Shown: positions 35,068-43,236 of the stretch, piece by piece
How positions within the stretch are numbered: position 1 is the first letter of the stretch
Layout: each line of letters starts with the position of its first letter
Origin: Flaviaestuariibacter sp.
Lineage (GTDB): Bacteria > Bacteroidota > Bacteroidia > Chitinophagales > Chitinophagaceae
DNA length: 64,000 bases
Direction: 5' to 3'
NCBI GenBank assembly: GCA_025963645.1
Contig: JAOQAI010000009.1
Location: 1-64,000, forward strand
Notes under the pieces: model-generated
What the model saw: only the letters and a program-made list of their open reading frames with translations
Databases searched by the model: none
What the model was told of the DNA's origin: nothing
Position numbers and translations under genes: made by a program

Positions 35068-35822
35068 TGCCTTACTGAAATATTATTTGAGGCAAGATAA
35101 GATTTTAATACTGGTATTTGAATCTCGCCGAAATGAAACACACTTGCCGCCAAAGCCGCATCTGCATTGGCCTTCAGGAAAATATCTCTGAAATGTTCAG
35201 CTGTTCCTCCACCCCCTGATGCAATGACTGGTATTGGCAAAGCATCAGACAATTGACGCGTTATTTCTATAGCAAAGCCCGCTTTGGTACCATCATGATT
35301 CATGGAGGTCAGGAGTATTTCTCCAGCGCCTAGTTCGGTGGCTCTTCTTGCCCAATCCATGCATTTGGTGTCGGTCTTCGTGCGACCTCCATTAATATAA
35401 ACATACCATTCGCCGTCTTCTTCCTGCCGGGTATCAATAGCCAATACCACGCATTGACTTCCGGCTGCATTGGCAATGTCTGTTATGATCTGCGGATTAT
35501 TATATGCTGCAGTATTAATGGAAATCTTATCTGCACCTGAACCAAGCAAAACACTTACATCCTCCACTGTCTTAATGCCACCGCCAACCGTAAAAGGGAT
35601 GTTTATGGTATGGGCTACCCGCTTGACCAGTTCAGCTAAGGTCTTACGCTTTTCTACTGTAGCGGTGATGTCCAGGAAAACCAATTCATCCGCACCTTGC
35701 AGGGCATAGTTTGCCGCTAACTCCACCGGGTCACCGGCATCACGAAGATTAATGAAGTTCGTGCCTTTTACAGTCCGTCCCTCTTTAATGTCGAGGCAAG
35801 GTATAATTCGCTTGGCAAGCAT
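35064..35822 (-). CDS. hisF: Imidazole glycerol phosphate synthase, cyclase subunit
   Basis: A 252-residue (beta/alpha)8 enzyme that, with HisH, turns PRFAR and ammonia into imidazole glycerol phosphate and [24 protein letters not shown] opens the protein with the catalytic Asp (CLD). [13 protein letters not shown] and [15 protein letters not shown] are the two phosphate-binding segments, and [20 protein letters not shown] contains the second catalytic Asp. Full length. Its start overlaps the stop of hisA, and its stop overlaps the start of a small membrane peptide gene. It is near the distal end of the trp-his operon. Confidence 0.98.
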   Translation of the reverse strand: MLAKRIIPCLDIKEGRTVKGTNFINLRDAGDPVELAANYALQGADELVFLDITATVEKRKTLAELVKRVAHTINIPFTVGGGIKTVEDVSVLLGSGADKISINTAAYNNPQIITDIANAAGSQCVVLAIDTRQEEDGEWYVYINGGRTKTDTKCMDWARRATELGAGEILLTSMNHDGTKAGFAIEITRQLSDALPIPVIASGGGGTAEHFRDIFLKANADAALAASVFHFGEIQIPVLKSYLASNNISVRQ

Positions 35823-36541
35823 TAGCGGTTCAACTTTTTAAGATCCTTCAAAGAGATACGTCCTTCATAAATGGCTTTGCCGATGATGACACCGCCGCAA
35901 TTGATCTCCTGTAACGCATAAATGTCATCAATAGAACTTACACCACCGCTGGCAATAAAATGCAACTCCGGAAATTTTTGAACAATATTTTTATACAGTT
36001 CGGTGGAAGGCCCTTCCAATGCACCATCTTTGGATACATCCGTACAAAAGATCTGTGTCATACCCTTCTCCATGTACTTTTGAATGAAGTCATATATCCA
36101 TATATCCGTCTTTTCAGTCCACCCGGTAATGGTAAGCTTTTCGTCCCGCACATCCGCACCTAACAAAAATTTAGCAACTCCAAATTTTTGTAGCCAACCC
36201 GTAAAGGTCTCCTCTTCTTTAACAGCCATGCTGCCAATTGTTGCCAGGGCTGCGCCGGAATCAAAAACGATCGCCACATCTTTTTCCGTCTTTATGCCGC
36301 CCCCAAAATCTATAACCAATGAAGTTTTAGCCGCAATGACTTCCAACACTTTCCAGTTCTTTACCGCAGCGGCTTTCGCACCATCCAGGTCCACCAGGTG
36401 CAAACGCATTAATCCGATGTCTTCAAATTGTTTGGCTACCTCAAGGGGGTCCTCATTATAGATCGTTTTTTGCCCGTAATCTCCATGGGTCAGCCGGACG
36501 CATTTACCATCAATTATATCAATAGCGGGAATGATTTGCAT
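35822..36541 (-). CDS. hisA: ProFAR isomerase
   Basis: A 239-residue (beta/alpha)8 isomerase catalysing the Amadori rearrangement of ProFAR to PRFAR, the step before His[23 protein letters not shown] carries the first catalytic Asp near residue 8. [15 protein letters not shown] and [16 protein letters not shown] are the phosphate loops, and [14 protein letters not shown] holds the second acid. Length is normal. It overlaps hisF and hisH by one base each, so these three genes are tightly coupled. Confidence 0.98.
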   Translation of the reverse strand: MQIIPAIDIIDGKCVRLTHGDYGQKTIYNEDPLEVAKQFEDIGLMRLHLVDLDGAKAAAVKNWKVLEVIAAKTSLVIDFGGGIKTEKDVAIVFDSGAALATIGSMAVKEEETFTGWLQKFGVAKFLLGADVRDEKLTITGWTEKTDIWIYDFIQKYMEKGMTQIFCTDVSKDGALEGPSTELYKNIVQKFPELHFIASGGVSSIDDIYALQEINCGGVIIGKAIYEGRISLKDLKKLNR

Positions 36542-37122
36542 TAGATATCCAAAAAGTTTTTTATGATTTTATCTCCTATTTCAGCACTCTTCTCCGTATG
36601 GAATTGTACGCCGTAAAAATTATCCTTTTGAATGGCAGCCGCGTATTCAAGTCCGTACTCACATTTGGCAATGGTGTAAGGGCTGTCTTCAGCGAAGTAA
36701 CTGTGAACATTATAGACATAGCTGTTATCATCAACACCATTAAAAAGCGGTGATTGCAAACCGTAAATCGTATTCCAACCTACCTGAGGCACTTTTAATC
36801 CGGAAGTAAACTTTCTAACCTTTACGGGGACAATACCTAAACAGTCCGTGTCAGCTTCATCGGAATGATCGCAAAGCAACTGCATTCCAACGCATATCCC
36901 TAAAACCGGTTGCTTTAGTTCTTTGATCACATTATCTAATCCTGCCGCACGCAGACTTTGCATAGCGCTGCTAGCAGCACCAACGCCCGGGAAAATAACT
37001 TTACCTGCTTTTTGTATGCTTTCAATGTCAGCTGTCACTTCCGCGTCGATACCTAACCGGCCTAAAGCATTCAGCACAGACTGGATATTACCAGCATTAT
37101 ATTTTATCAGGACTACTTTCAT
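36541..37122 (-). CDS. hisH: Imidazole glycerol phosphate synthase, glutaminase subunit
   Basis: A 193-residue class I glutaminase that feeds ammonia to HisF. VFPGVG, the nucleophile in VLGICVGMQLLCDHS, and the His-Glu pair in YGVQFHTEKSAEIG are all present. Its ATG shares the A of the trpA stop codon (TAATG), so histidine genes follow tryptophan genes without a gap. The other his genes (hisG, D, C, B, IE) are not in the window. Confidence 0.98.
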   Translation of the reverse strand: MKVVLIKYNAGNIQSVLNALGRLGIDAEVTADIESIQKAGKVIFPGVGAASSAMQSLRAAGLDNVIKELKQPVLGICVGMQLLCDHSDEADTDCLGIVPVKVRKFTSGLKVPQVGWNTIYGLQSPLFNGVDDNSYVYNVHSYFAEDSPYTIAKCEYGLEYAAAIQKDNFYGVQFHTEKSAEIGDKIIKNFLDI

Positions 37123-37892
37123 TACTTTAAAATCGTGTTCACGAAATCTTCTGTTGTTTTTTCAATTGAAGCGGCTCCATCCAATGCCTTTATATAGGCG
37201 CTTCCGATAATAGCACCATTCGCATGTTCGCAAGCCATATCGAATGTGGCTTTGTCTTTTACCCCAAAACCCACCAAAACCGGGTTCTTTAACCGCATAG
37301 AGGCCAATCGCTGCAAATAAGATTCAACCGGGGTAAAATCTTTATCGGAGCCGGTAAGCGAGGAAGAAGAAACCGCATACAGGAAGCCAGAGCTTAAGCT
37401 ATCCAACTTCAAAATCCGTTCTTCGCTGGTCTCAGGCGTTACTAAGAAAATAAAATCCAGCCCGTGCTTGTCAAGCACCGAACGATACTCCGACTCAAAC
37501 TCAAACATGGGAATATCAGGAATGATCAGGCCATCGATTCCCAGTTGGGCTGCTTGTGCACAAAACTTTTCAAAGCCATATTGCAACAGGGGATTTAAGT
37601 AACCCATCAGCACGACCGGTACACTCACGTCTTTTCTAAAATCTTTTAACTGCTCAAACAGTATGCTGATCGTCATTCCATTTTTCAATGCTGTCAAACC
37701 GCTTGCCTGTATCACGGGACCATCAGCAAGGGGGTCACTGTAAGGCATGCCCAACTCGATCAGATCTGCACCGGCCGTTTGCAATGCGCTCATAACAGGT
37801 AATGTACTTTCCAGTTGAGGATAACCGGCGGTGCAATACACATTTAAAACCCGCAGCTCTTTTCTTTCGAATAAGTCAGTGATACGGCTCAT
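37122..37892 (-). CDS. trpA: Tryptophan synthase alpha subunit
   Basis: A 256-residue aldolase subunit that splits indole-3-glycerol phosphate and passes indole to TrpB. DLIELGMPYSDPLADGPVIQ carries the catalytic Glu and the phosphate-site residues; LGIDGLIIPDIPMFE carries the catalytic Asp; GFGVKDKATFDMA is the phosphate loop. Slightly short but complete. It is separated from trpB by two unrelated small genes and overlaps both the acetyltransferase gene (4 bases) and hisH (1 base). Confidence 0.98.
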   Translation of the reverse strand: MSRITDLFERKELRVLNVYCTAGYPQLESTLPVMSALQTAGADLIELGMPYSDPLADGPVIQASGLTALKNGMTISILFEQLKDFRKDVSVPVVLMGYLNPLLQYGFEKFCAQAAQLGIDGLIIPDIPMFEFESEYRSVLDKHGLDFIFLVTPETSEERILKLDSLSSGFLYAVSSSSLTGSDKDFTPVESYLQRLASMRLKNPVLVGFGVKDKATFDMACEHANGAIIGSAYIKALDGAASIEKTTEDFVNTILK

Positions 37893-38356
37893 GGTAAGAT
37901 CTTCTCCATTTTGATATTTGATCGCTTGTAACCGGTGCCATCCAAAGGCACTTCTACAAAACCATACTTCTCATAAAGATGAATGGCCGGTTGCAGTTTG
38001 GTGTTGGAATAAAGCATTAACCTTCCTAAACCCAAATCAATTGCTTTAGCAATAGCAGCCTCCAATAAAATGTGACCCACCCCTTTCCCTTGAAACCTTT
38101 CATCCACCGCCATCTTAGCCAATTCCACTTCACCATTCTTAGCTTTCATCAAAGCACAAGTTCCCGCAACTTGGCCTTCATATTTTGCAAAGAAGATATG
38201 GCCGCCGTTATCCAAAATATACCGGCGCGGATTGGCGAATATCTCCTCATCAATTGGCTCCACATAAAAATACTTCTGTAGCCACGCAACGTTCAGATCT
38301 CTGAAATGGATGGACAAAGCCTCTTCAAATGGAATAATCTCAATGGACTGTTTCAT
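37889..38356 (-). CDS. GNAT-family N-acetyltransferase within the trp operon
   Basis: A 155-residue acetyltransferase from the ATG at 38356 (MKQSIEIIPFEEALSIHFRD); the extra upstream codons are not needed. Motif A, VDERFQGKGVGHILLEAAIAK (about 87-107), binds acetyl-CoA, and LGRLMLYSNTKLQPAIHLYEKYG completes the fold. The amine substrate is unknown. It lies between a DUF695-like gene and trpA, overlapping trpA by 4 bases, so it is part of the operon. It is not a known tryptophan enzyme and may be a passenger. Confidence 0.9.
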   Translation of the reverse strand: MKQSIEIIPFEEALSIHFRDLNVAWLQKYFYVEPIDEEIFANPRRYILDNGGHIFFAKYEGQVAGTCALMKAKNGEVELAKMAVDERFQGKGVGHILLEAAIAKAIDLGLGRLMLYSNTKLQPAIHLYEKYGFVEVPLDGTGYKRSNIKMEKILP

Positions 38357-38358
38357 AA

Positions 38359-38781
38359 CTATAATTGTTCGTAAAAAGCAGATACATCTTCCCAATCCGG
38401 GTCTTCTTCAATGTCGGCATAACACTCCCGCTCAATGGATGGCATGTACCCGTTCAGGTAATTTTCAACCGATTCAGGAGCGGCTGTATAAAAAATAATT
38501 TCCCGCTTGCGGTATAAGGTAATATGCCCAACATGGACGGTTTTCGTTTGCGATTCGAGGTACTCAATAATCGCCTTTTCCACGGTGTTTAAATATTCAT
38601 ATTCAGCTTCTTCAGGATGACCAAATTCATTATAAGTGTCAGGTACAATACTTACAAAAACAGAATGATCATATTGCGATCGATTGCCCAGGTCTTTCAG
38701 ATCACGATTGATAATGGCAATAGCCGGATACCCTTCCGCCTCAAATTCGAAACCCGTATAAACTGCTTTGTCGCTATTCAT
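38359..38781 (-). CDS. DUF695-like hypothetical protein within the trp operon
   Basis: A 140-residue acidic soluble protein. The segments GYPAIAIINRDLKDLGNRSQ, DHSVFVSIVPDTYNEFGHPE and VEKAIIEYLES, with HVGHITLYRKREIIFYT, look like the DUF695 family, often found as the substrate-free 'regulator/inhibitor' type domain of unknown function. It is only 2 bases from the acetyltransferase and 83 bases downstream of trpB. No role in tryptophan synthesis is known. Confidence 0.7.
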   Translation of the reverse strand: MNSDKAVYTGFEFEAEGYPAIAIINRDLKDLGNRSQYDHSVFVSIVPDTYNEFGHPEEAEYEYLNTVEKAIIEYLESQTKTVHVGHITLYRKREIIFYTAAPESVENYLNGYMPSIERECYADIEEDPDWEDVSAFYEQL

Positions 38782-38864
38782 TTGGAACGCTGATTTTTAT
38801 GATTGTTAAGATTAACAGGTTTTCAATGCCAGATTAGCAAATGGCGCGGATCATAATCATCAGA

Positions 38865-40073
38865 TTAATCTGCGTGCTCCATTACTTTCATATAAGTTGC
38901 CAAGTCCTTATCCCCTCTCCCACTTAAACAAATCACTACTATGTCCTTTTCAGTAAGTGAAAGTTTTTTTAATGCCGCAAATGCATGACCTGTTTCCAAT
39001 GCCGGGATAATGCCTTCCAGTTTCGCTACTTCAAAAGAGGCTTCCAATGCTTCGGCATCGGTGGCATATAAAAAAGTCCCTCTTCCGCTATCATATAAAT
39101 GCGCATGCAAAGGTCCGATTCCTGGGTAATCCAACCCCGCGGAAATGCTGTGTGGCTCTATTACCTGACCATCCTCTGTTTGCATCAATAAACTGCGGCT
39201 GCCATGCAAGATGCCATCCCTACCTAACTGCGTTGTTGCGGCACTCATGCCTGAATCCACACCATGACCTGCTGCTTCTACTGCCACTAATTGCACGCTT
39301 TCCTCCTCCAAAAAATGATAAAATGCCCCGGCTGCATTACTGCCGCCGCCGACACACGCAATCACATGCGATGGCAATTCACTACCCGTTTTTAGCATTA
39401 ATTGTTGCCGAATTTCTTTACTGATAACGCTTTGAAACCGCGCCACCATATCGGGATAAGGATGTGGACCTACCACGCTGCCAATGATATAATGCGTATC
39501 GTTGGGATTATTGATCCAGTCCCGGATCGCTTCATTGGTAGCGTCTTTCAGGGTTTTGCTGCCGCTTGTGGCTGGAATTACTTTTGCCCCCAGCATCTTC
39601 ATGCGGGCAACATTGGGCGCCTGCCGCTCAATATCCTTTGACCCCATATACACAATGCATTCGATCCCTTTCAAGGCACAAACCGTAGCCGTTGCCACGC
39701 CGTGCTGACCGGCTCCTGTTTCAGCGATAATGCGCTTTTTTCCTAACCGTTGTGCTAATAAAATCTGCCCAACCGTATTATTTACCTTATGAGCCCCGGT
39801 ATGGCAAAGATCCTCCCGTTTCAGATAAACCTGCGTTCGGTATTGCTTACTGAGGCGTTCCGCAAAAAACAATGGTGTCGGGCGACCAACATAGTCCTGC
39901 AACAATTGCTGATACTCTTTTTGAAAAGAAGCTTCTTCTATTATAGATAAGTATTGCGACAGCAGCTCCTCTACATTACGCACCAACATCTCCGGTATAT
40001 ACGCACCACCAAACTTTCCATAATAACCTTGCTCATTGGGCGTTGTGTATTTATTTACTTGTGGTGAATTCAT
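38865..40073 (-). CDS. trpB: Tryptophan synthase beta subunit
   Basis: A 402-residue PLP enzyme that joins indole and serine. The PLP lysine is in REDLCHTGAHKVNNTVGQIL (about 94-113). AETGAGQHGVATATVCALKG, ACVGGGSNAAGAFYHFLEEE (phosphate loop) and the C-terminal CLSGRGDKDLATY are all present. It is the normal trpB1 type of full length. It forms the alpha-beta complex with TrpA encoded two genes downstream. Confidence 0.99.
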   Translation of the reverse strand: MNSPQVNKYTTPNEQGYYGKFGGAYIPEMLVRNVEELLSQYLSIIEEASFQKEYQQLLQDYVGRPTPLFFAERLSKQYRTQVYLKREDLCHTGAHKVNNTVGQILLAQRLGKKRIIAETGAGQHGVATATVCALKGIECIVYMGSKDIERQAPNVARMKMLGAKVIPATSGSKTLKDATNEAIRDWINNPNDTHYIIGSVVGPHPYPDMVARFQSVISKEIRQQLMLKTGSELPSHVIACVGGGSNAAGAFYHFLEEESVQLVAVEAAGHGVDSGMSAATTQLGRDGILHGSRSLLMQTEDGQVIEPHSISAGLDYPGIGPLHAHLYDSGRGTFLYATDAEALEASFEVAKLEGIIPALETGHAFAALKKLSLTEKDIVVICLSGRGDKDLATYMKVMEHAD

Positions 40074-40146
40074 TTCTATTAATTTATACAGCTACTCTCT
40101 CTATAAGCTTTACTACGTTGCCATCCCTTTGACTGATAAGTCTCAA

Positions 40147-40782
40147 TTAGGAATCAAACTGCGCTTTCAATTGGGCAATAAAAGTTTCAACGCTATCTAA
40201 ATCTTTTATACCCGGGCTATTCTCAAAACGACTGTTTATATCAATCGCATATAAGTAAGGGTGCTTTAAATCCCTTACATTTTCAATGTCTTCGGGAGCT
40301 ATCCCTCCGCTCAAAAAAAATGGTTTACCAATAGTTGCTTTACTTATTCTGTTCCATTCAAACTTTCTTCCGCTGCCTCCATACCCTGTAGTTGCCGTGT
40401 CGAATAAATAATACGAACAAGCCTGTTTATACGAAGCTACTACAACATCTATATCAGTATCATCAGCCATAGCGAAAGCTTTTATCACCGTCACTTTCGT
40501 TAACAATGCAGCACAGACCTCTGGCGACTCGTTACCGTGTAATTGTACCGCGCTTAAACCATAATCAGCAATGGCCTTTTGAATTGTTTCTATCGGCGCA
40601 TTTACAAACACACCAACCTTATTCATTTCCAAAGCCCTGATCTCATTGGTACTGCCAGATAGAATCTCCCCGCCAAATCGTTTTGAACCTTCGTAGAAGA
40701 TAATGCCGACATAATCTGCACCTATGTCTTGCAGTGCCTCCATTTGCTCCAAAGATGTTATGCCACACACTTTCACCTTCAT
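40147..40782 (-). CDS. trpF: Phosphoribosylanthranilate isomerase
   Basis: A 211-residue isomerase from the ATG at 40782 (MKVKVCGITSLEQMEAL, with the catalytic Cys in KVCGIT). An ATG 12 bases earlier overlaps the trpC stop. The catalytic Asp lies in LFDTATTGYGGSGRKFEWN, and PFFLSGGIAPEDIENV and AIDINSRFENSPGIKDL bind the phosphate. It catalyses the Amadori rearrangement of PRA to CdRP. Confidence 0.97.
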   Translation of the reverse strand: MKVKVCGITSLEQMEALQDIGADYVGIIFYEGSKRFGGEILSGSTNEIRALEMNKVGVFVNAPIETIQKAIADYGLSAVQLHGNESPEVCAALLTKVTVIKAFAMADDTDIDVVVASYKQACSYYLFDTATTGYGGSGRKFEWNRISKATIGKPFFLSGGIAPEDIENVRDLKHPYLYAIDINSRFENSPGIKDLDSVETFIAQLKAQFDS

Positions 40783-40783
40783 A

Positions 40784-41572
40784 CTATGATGCATTTATTT
40801 CTTCCACAAAGGCTTTAAATGCTGCGCCCGGGTCTTCGGTCCTCATAAAATTCTCACCGATCAAAAAGCCGGAAAAGCCATGTTGCTTTAGGTAATGAAT
40901 GGCCTTCGTTTCATTGATCCCGCTTTCAGCGATCTTAATAAAACGATCATCGATTTTTGAAGCCATTTTAATAGAATGCTCCAGGTCAACAGCAAAGGTT
41001 TTCAGGTTGCGGTTATTAACACCCACCAGGTCCACTTCGTCACAAACATGCTCCAACTCGCTTTCCTCATGCAGTTCCAGCAGCACTTCCAGATGAAGAG
41101 ATTTTGCAAATGCTGCTAAACGTTTTACTTCAGCCGGTGATAAGCAAGCAGCGATCAATAATATCACGTCTGCACCATGAGCCTTTGCTTCTATTAACTG
41201 GTATTCGTCGATAATAAAGTCCTTTCGAAGCAGTGGTATATTATTTATTCTTGCCTCTACCAAATCCTCTAATGAGCCTCCGAAAAAATCAGTATCCGTT
41301 AAAACTGAAATGCCCGAGGCTCCAAACTGCGTATAAGCACTCGTTACATCTACAATAGCAGACCGATCATTGATAATTCCTTTTGAAGGTGATTGGCGTT
41401 TGTATTCTGCAATAATGCCACTCTTCGATTTATCAAGCAAAGACGCTTTCAAGGAGAGTGTTTCTCTTAAAAAAAGTGGCATCTCTTCCAGTGATGTAAT
41501 GCTACAGCGCTGCTTGCTTTCCTTCACCTCTACCTGCTTCCGACTAATGATGGTATCCAATATATTCGTCAT
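40784..41572 (-). CDS. trpC: Indole-3-glycerol phosphate synthase
   Basis: A 262-residue (beta/alpha)8 enzyme that closes CdRP to indole-3-glycerol phosphate. IIAEYKRQSPSKGIIND carries the catalytic Lys and the CdRP site; LLRKDFIIDEYQL the second Lys and Asp; VGVNNRNLKTFAVDLEHS and IAESGINETKAIHYL complete the site. Normal length. It overlaps trpD by 4 bases. Confidence 0.98.
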   Translation of the reverse strand: MTNILDTIISRKQVEVKESKQRCSITSLEEMPLFLRETLSLKASLLDKSKSGIIAEYKRQSPSKGIINDRSAIVDVTSAYTQFGASGISVLTDTDFFGGSLEDLVEARINNIPLLRKDFIIDEYQLIEAKAHGADVILLIAACLSPAEVKRLAAFAKSLHLEVLLELHEESELEHVCDEVDLVGVNNRNLKTFAVDLEHSIKMASKIDDRFIKIAESGINETKAIHYLKQHGFSGFLIGENFMRTEDPGAAFKAFVEEINAS

Positions 41573-42561
41573 TGCAGGGAGATTAGTTTAGTAAAAGAAG
41601 CCACCGCTTTACCACTTTCCAGGCTTTCTACAGCGGCATCGTAAGCGACATCATAGCTCCTAAAATCACCGGTGCATTGTAGCGCCACGGCAGCATTGGC
41701 CAGCACTACAGCGTTCTGTGCCCAACTGCCTTCGCCCTTCAAAATCTTAGTAAAGATCTTAGCTGCTTCTTCCACTGAATTACCTCCATGAATATCTGCC
41801 GGTGAAACAGTTCGTTTACCTAATTGTTCGGCAGAGAATACTTTTTCTCCTTTCGCAGTAATGACTTTTGTGTCTGCCGTTAATGATATCTCATCATACC
41901 CATCCAGTCCATGAATGATAGTGAAAGGCTTTGCGGTTTGTTGGAGCAAGTAGTTATAGATACGAGCCATCTCCAAATTATAAACACCTACTAATTGATA
42001 AGATGGTTTTGCCGGATTTACCATCGGGCCCAGCATATTAAAAAAGGTGCGGAATCCTAAGTTCCTACGGGTTTGTGCAACCGCTTTTAGCGCCGGGTGA
42101 AATTGCGGCGCATGCAAGAATGTAAAATTGGTTTCGTCCAATTCCCTTTTTAAACTATCGCTTGAAGCTTTGAACTTATAGCCCAACGCTTCCATGACGT
42201 TAGAAGCACCACTAATAGACGAAGCGCCGTAATTGCCATGCTTCGCCACTTGTTTTCCTGCACCAGCTACAATAAAACAAGCAAGCGTTGAAATATTGAA
42301 GGTGTTCTTTCCATCGCCACCAGTGCCTACAATGTCCATTACTTCGGCACCACTGAGGTCAACGGGCATGGCCAGTTCCAGTAGCCCATCCCTGAAGCCT
42401 TGCAGCTCCTCGATGGTGATGCTGCGCATCAGGTAAACGGTGACAAATGATGCCAGTTCCGTTTCGTTGTAAGAACCTCTTGCGATGGCAAGCATGACCT
42501 CCTTTGCGGTTTCGAAGGGAAGTGTTTTATGTTCGAACAAATGTTGCAATATCTTTTTCAA
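41569..42561 (-). CDS. trpD: Anthranilate phosphoribosyltransferase
   Basis: A 330-residue enzyme that transfers phosphoribose from PRPP to anthranilate. DIVGTGGDGKNTFNISTLAC contains the GTGGD PRPP loop; KHGNYGASSISGASNVMEAL, LGFRTFFNMLGPMVNPA and HGLDGYDEISLT are conserved. The family usually begins at KKILQHLFE, so I chose the TTG at 42561 as the start. An ATG at 42639 also exists, but it would overlap trpG by 38 bases and add 26 atypical residues. Confidence 0.95.
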   Translation of the reverse strand: MKKILQHLFEHKTLPFETAKEVMLAIARGSYNETELASFVTVYLMRSITIEELQGFRDGLLELAMPVDLSGAEVMDIVGTGGDGKNTFNISTLACFIVAGAGKQVAKHGNYGASSISGASNVMEALGYKFKASSDSLKRELDETNFTFLHAPQFHPALKAVAQTRRNLGFRTFFNMLGPMVNPAKPSYQLVGVYNLEMARIYNYLLQQTAKPFTIIHGLDGYDEISLTADTKVITAKGEKVFSAEQLGKRTVSPADIHGGNSVEEAAKIFTKILKGEGSWAQNAVVLANAAVALQCTGDFRSYDVAYDAAVESLESGKAVASFTKLISLQ

Positions 42562-42601
42562 GGACACGAATTTTAATAACGAATGAATCTGATTACACGA
42601 A

Positions 42602-43231
42602 CTAACGGCGCAGCCAATTGCGCATGATTGTTTCGCCACAAGGCGTTAACACACTTTCGGGGTGAAACTGCACACCCTGTACATCATAGGTCTTATGCTG
42701 CAAAGCCATAATATAATCATTGGAATCTCTTGCGGTCACTTCCAGTTCTTTCGGGAATGCTTCATCATCAGCGATCACCCAGCTATGATAACGTCCTACA
42801 TCAAAGCTTTCCGGCAATCCTTTAAATAGATTTATGCGTGAGTGGTGAGTGGTGAGTGGTGAGTTTACATCCTCTTCATTCACTACTGACGACTCACCAC
42901 TCACCAGATTTATCGGTGTCGCCACACCATGATAAACAGTTTTCAGGTTGATAAGGTTGCCGCCAAATGCTTCGCCAATAGCCTGGTGTCCTAAACAAAC
43001 GCCCAGTATGGATTTGGTAGCAGCGTATTCTTTTATCAACGGAATTAATAATCCTGCTTCTTTTGGTACGCCGGGGCCCGGCGATAAAATGATCTTATCA
43101 AACGCCGCTACCTTTTCCAGTGGGATCTGGTCATTCCGATGCACTTCCACCTTCGTTCCGGTGATCTTCTGCACCAGGTGTACGAGGTTATAGGTGAAGG
43201 AATCGTAATTATCAAAAACTAAAATCTTCAT
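42602..43231 (-). CDS. trpG: Anthranilate synthase glutaminase subunit with an in-frame repeat insert
   Basis: A 209-residue class I glutaminase that supplies ammonia to TrpE (it may also serve aminodeoxychorismate synthase). ILSPGPGVPKEAG, the nucleophile in LGVCLGHQAIGEAFGG, VGRYHSWVIADDE and VQFHPESVLTP are intact. Between the conserved HGVATPINL and FKGLP it carries about 26 extra residues encoded by a palindromic repeat flanked by 8-bp direct repeats. The reading frame stays open and the catalytic residues are unaffected, so the enzyme is probably functional, with an extended loop. Confidence 0.96.
   Translation of the reverse strand: MKILVFDNYDSFTYNLVHLVQKITGTKVEVHRNDQIPLEKVAAFDKIILSPGPGVPKEAGLLIPLIKEYAATKSILGVCLGHQAIGEAFGGNLINLKTVYHGVATPINLVSGESSVVNEEDVNSPLTTHHSRINLFKGLPESFDVGRYHSWVIADDEAFPKELEVTARDSNDYIMALQHKTYDVQGVQFHPESVLTPCGETIMRNWLRR
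42828..42913. repeat. Palindromic repeat inserted in trpG with 8-bp flanking direct repeats
   Basis: AGATTTAT occurs at 42828-42835 and again at 42906-42913. Between them lie 70 bases whose ends are inverted repeats of the GTGAGTGGTGAG/CTCACCACTCAC type. The unit length (78 bases) is exactly 26 codons. This looks like an insertion with a target-site duplication that kept the frame. Confidence 0.8.
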
Positions 43232-43236
43232 CCGTA

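Noticed and set aside
36541..37122. HisH as another anthranilate-type amidotransferase
   Set aside because: The protein lies directly beside hisA and hisF and has HisH-specific segments (GICVGMQLL, FHTEKSAEIG).
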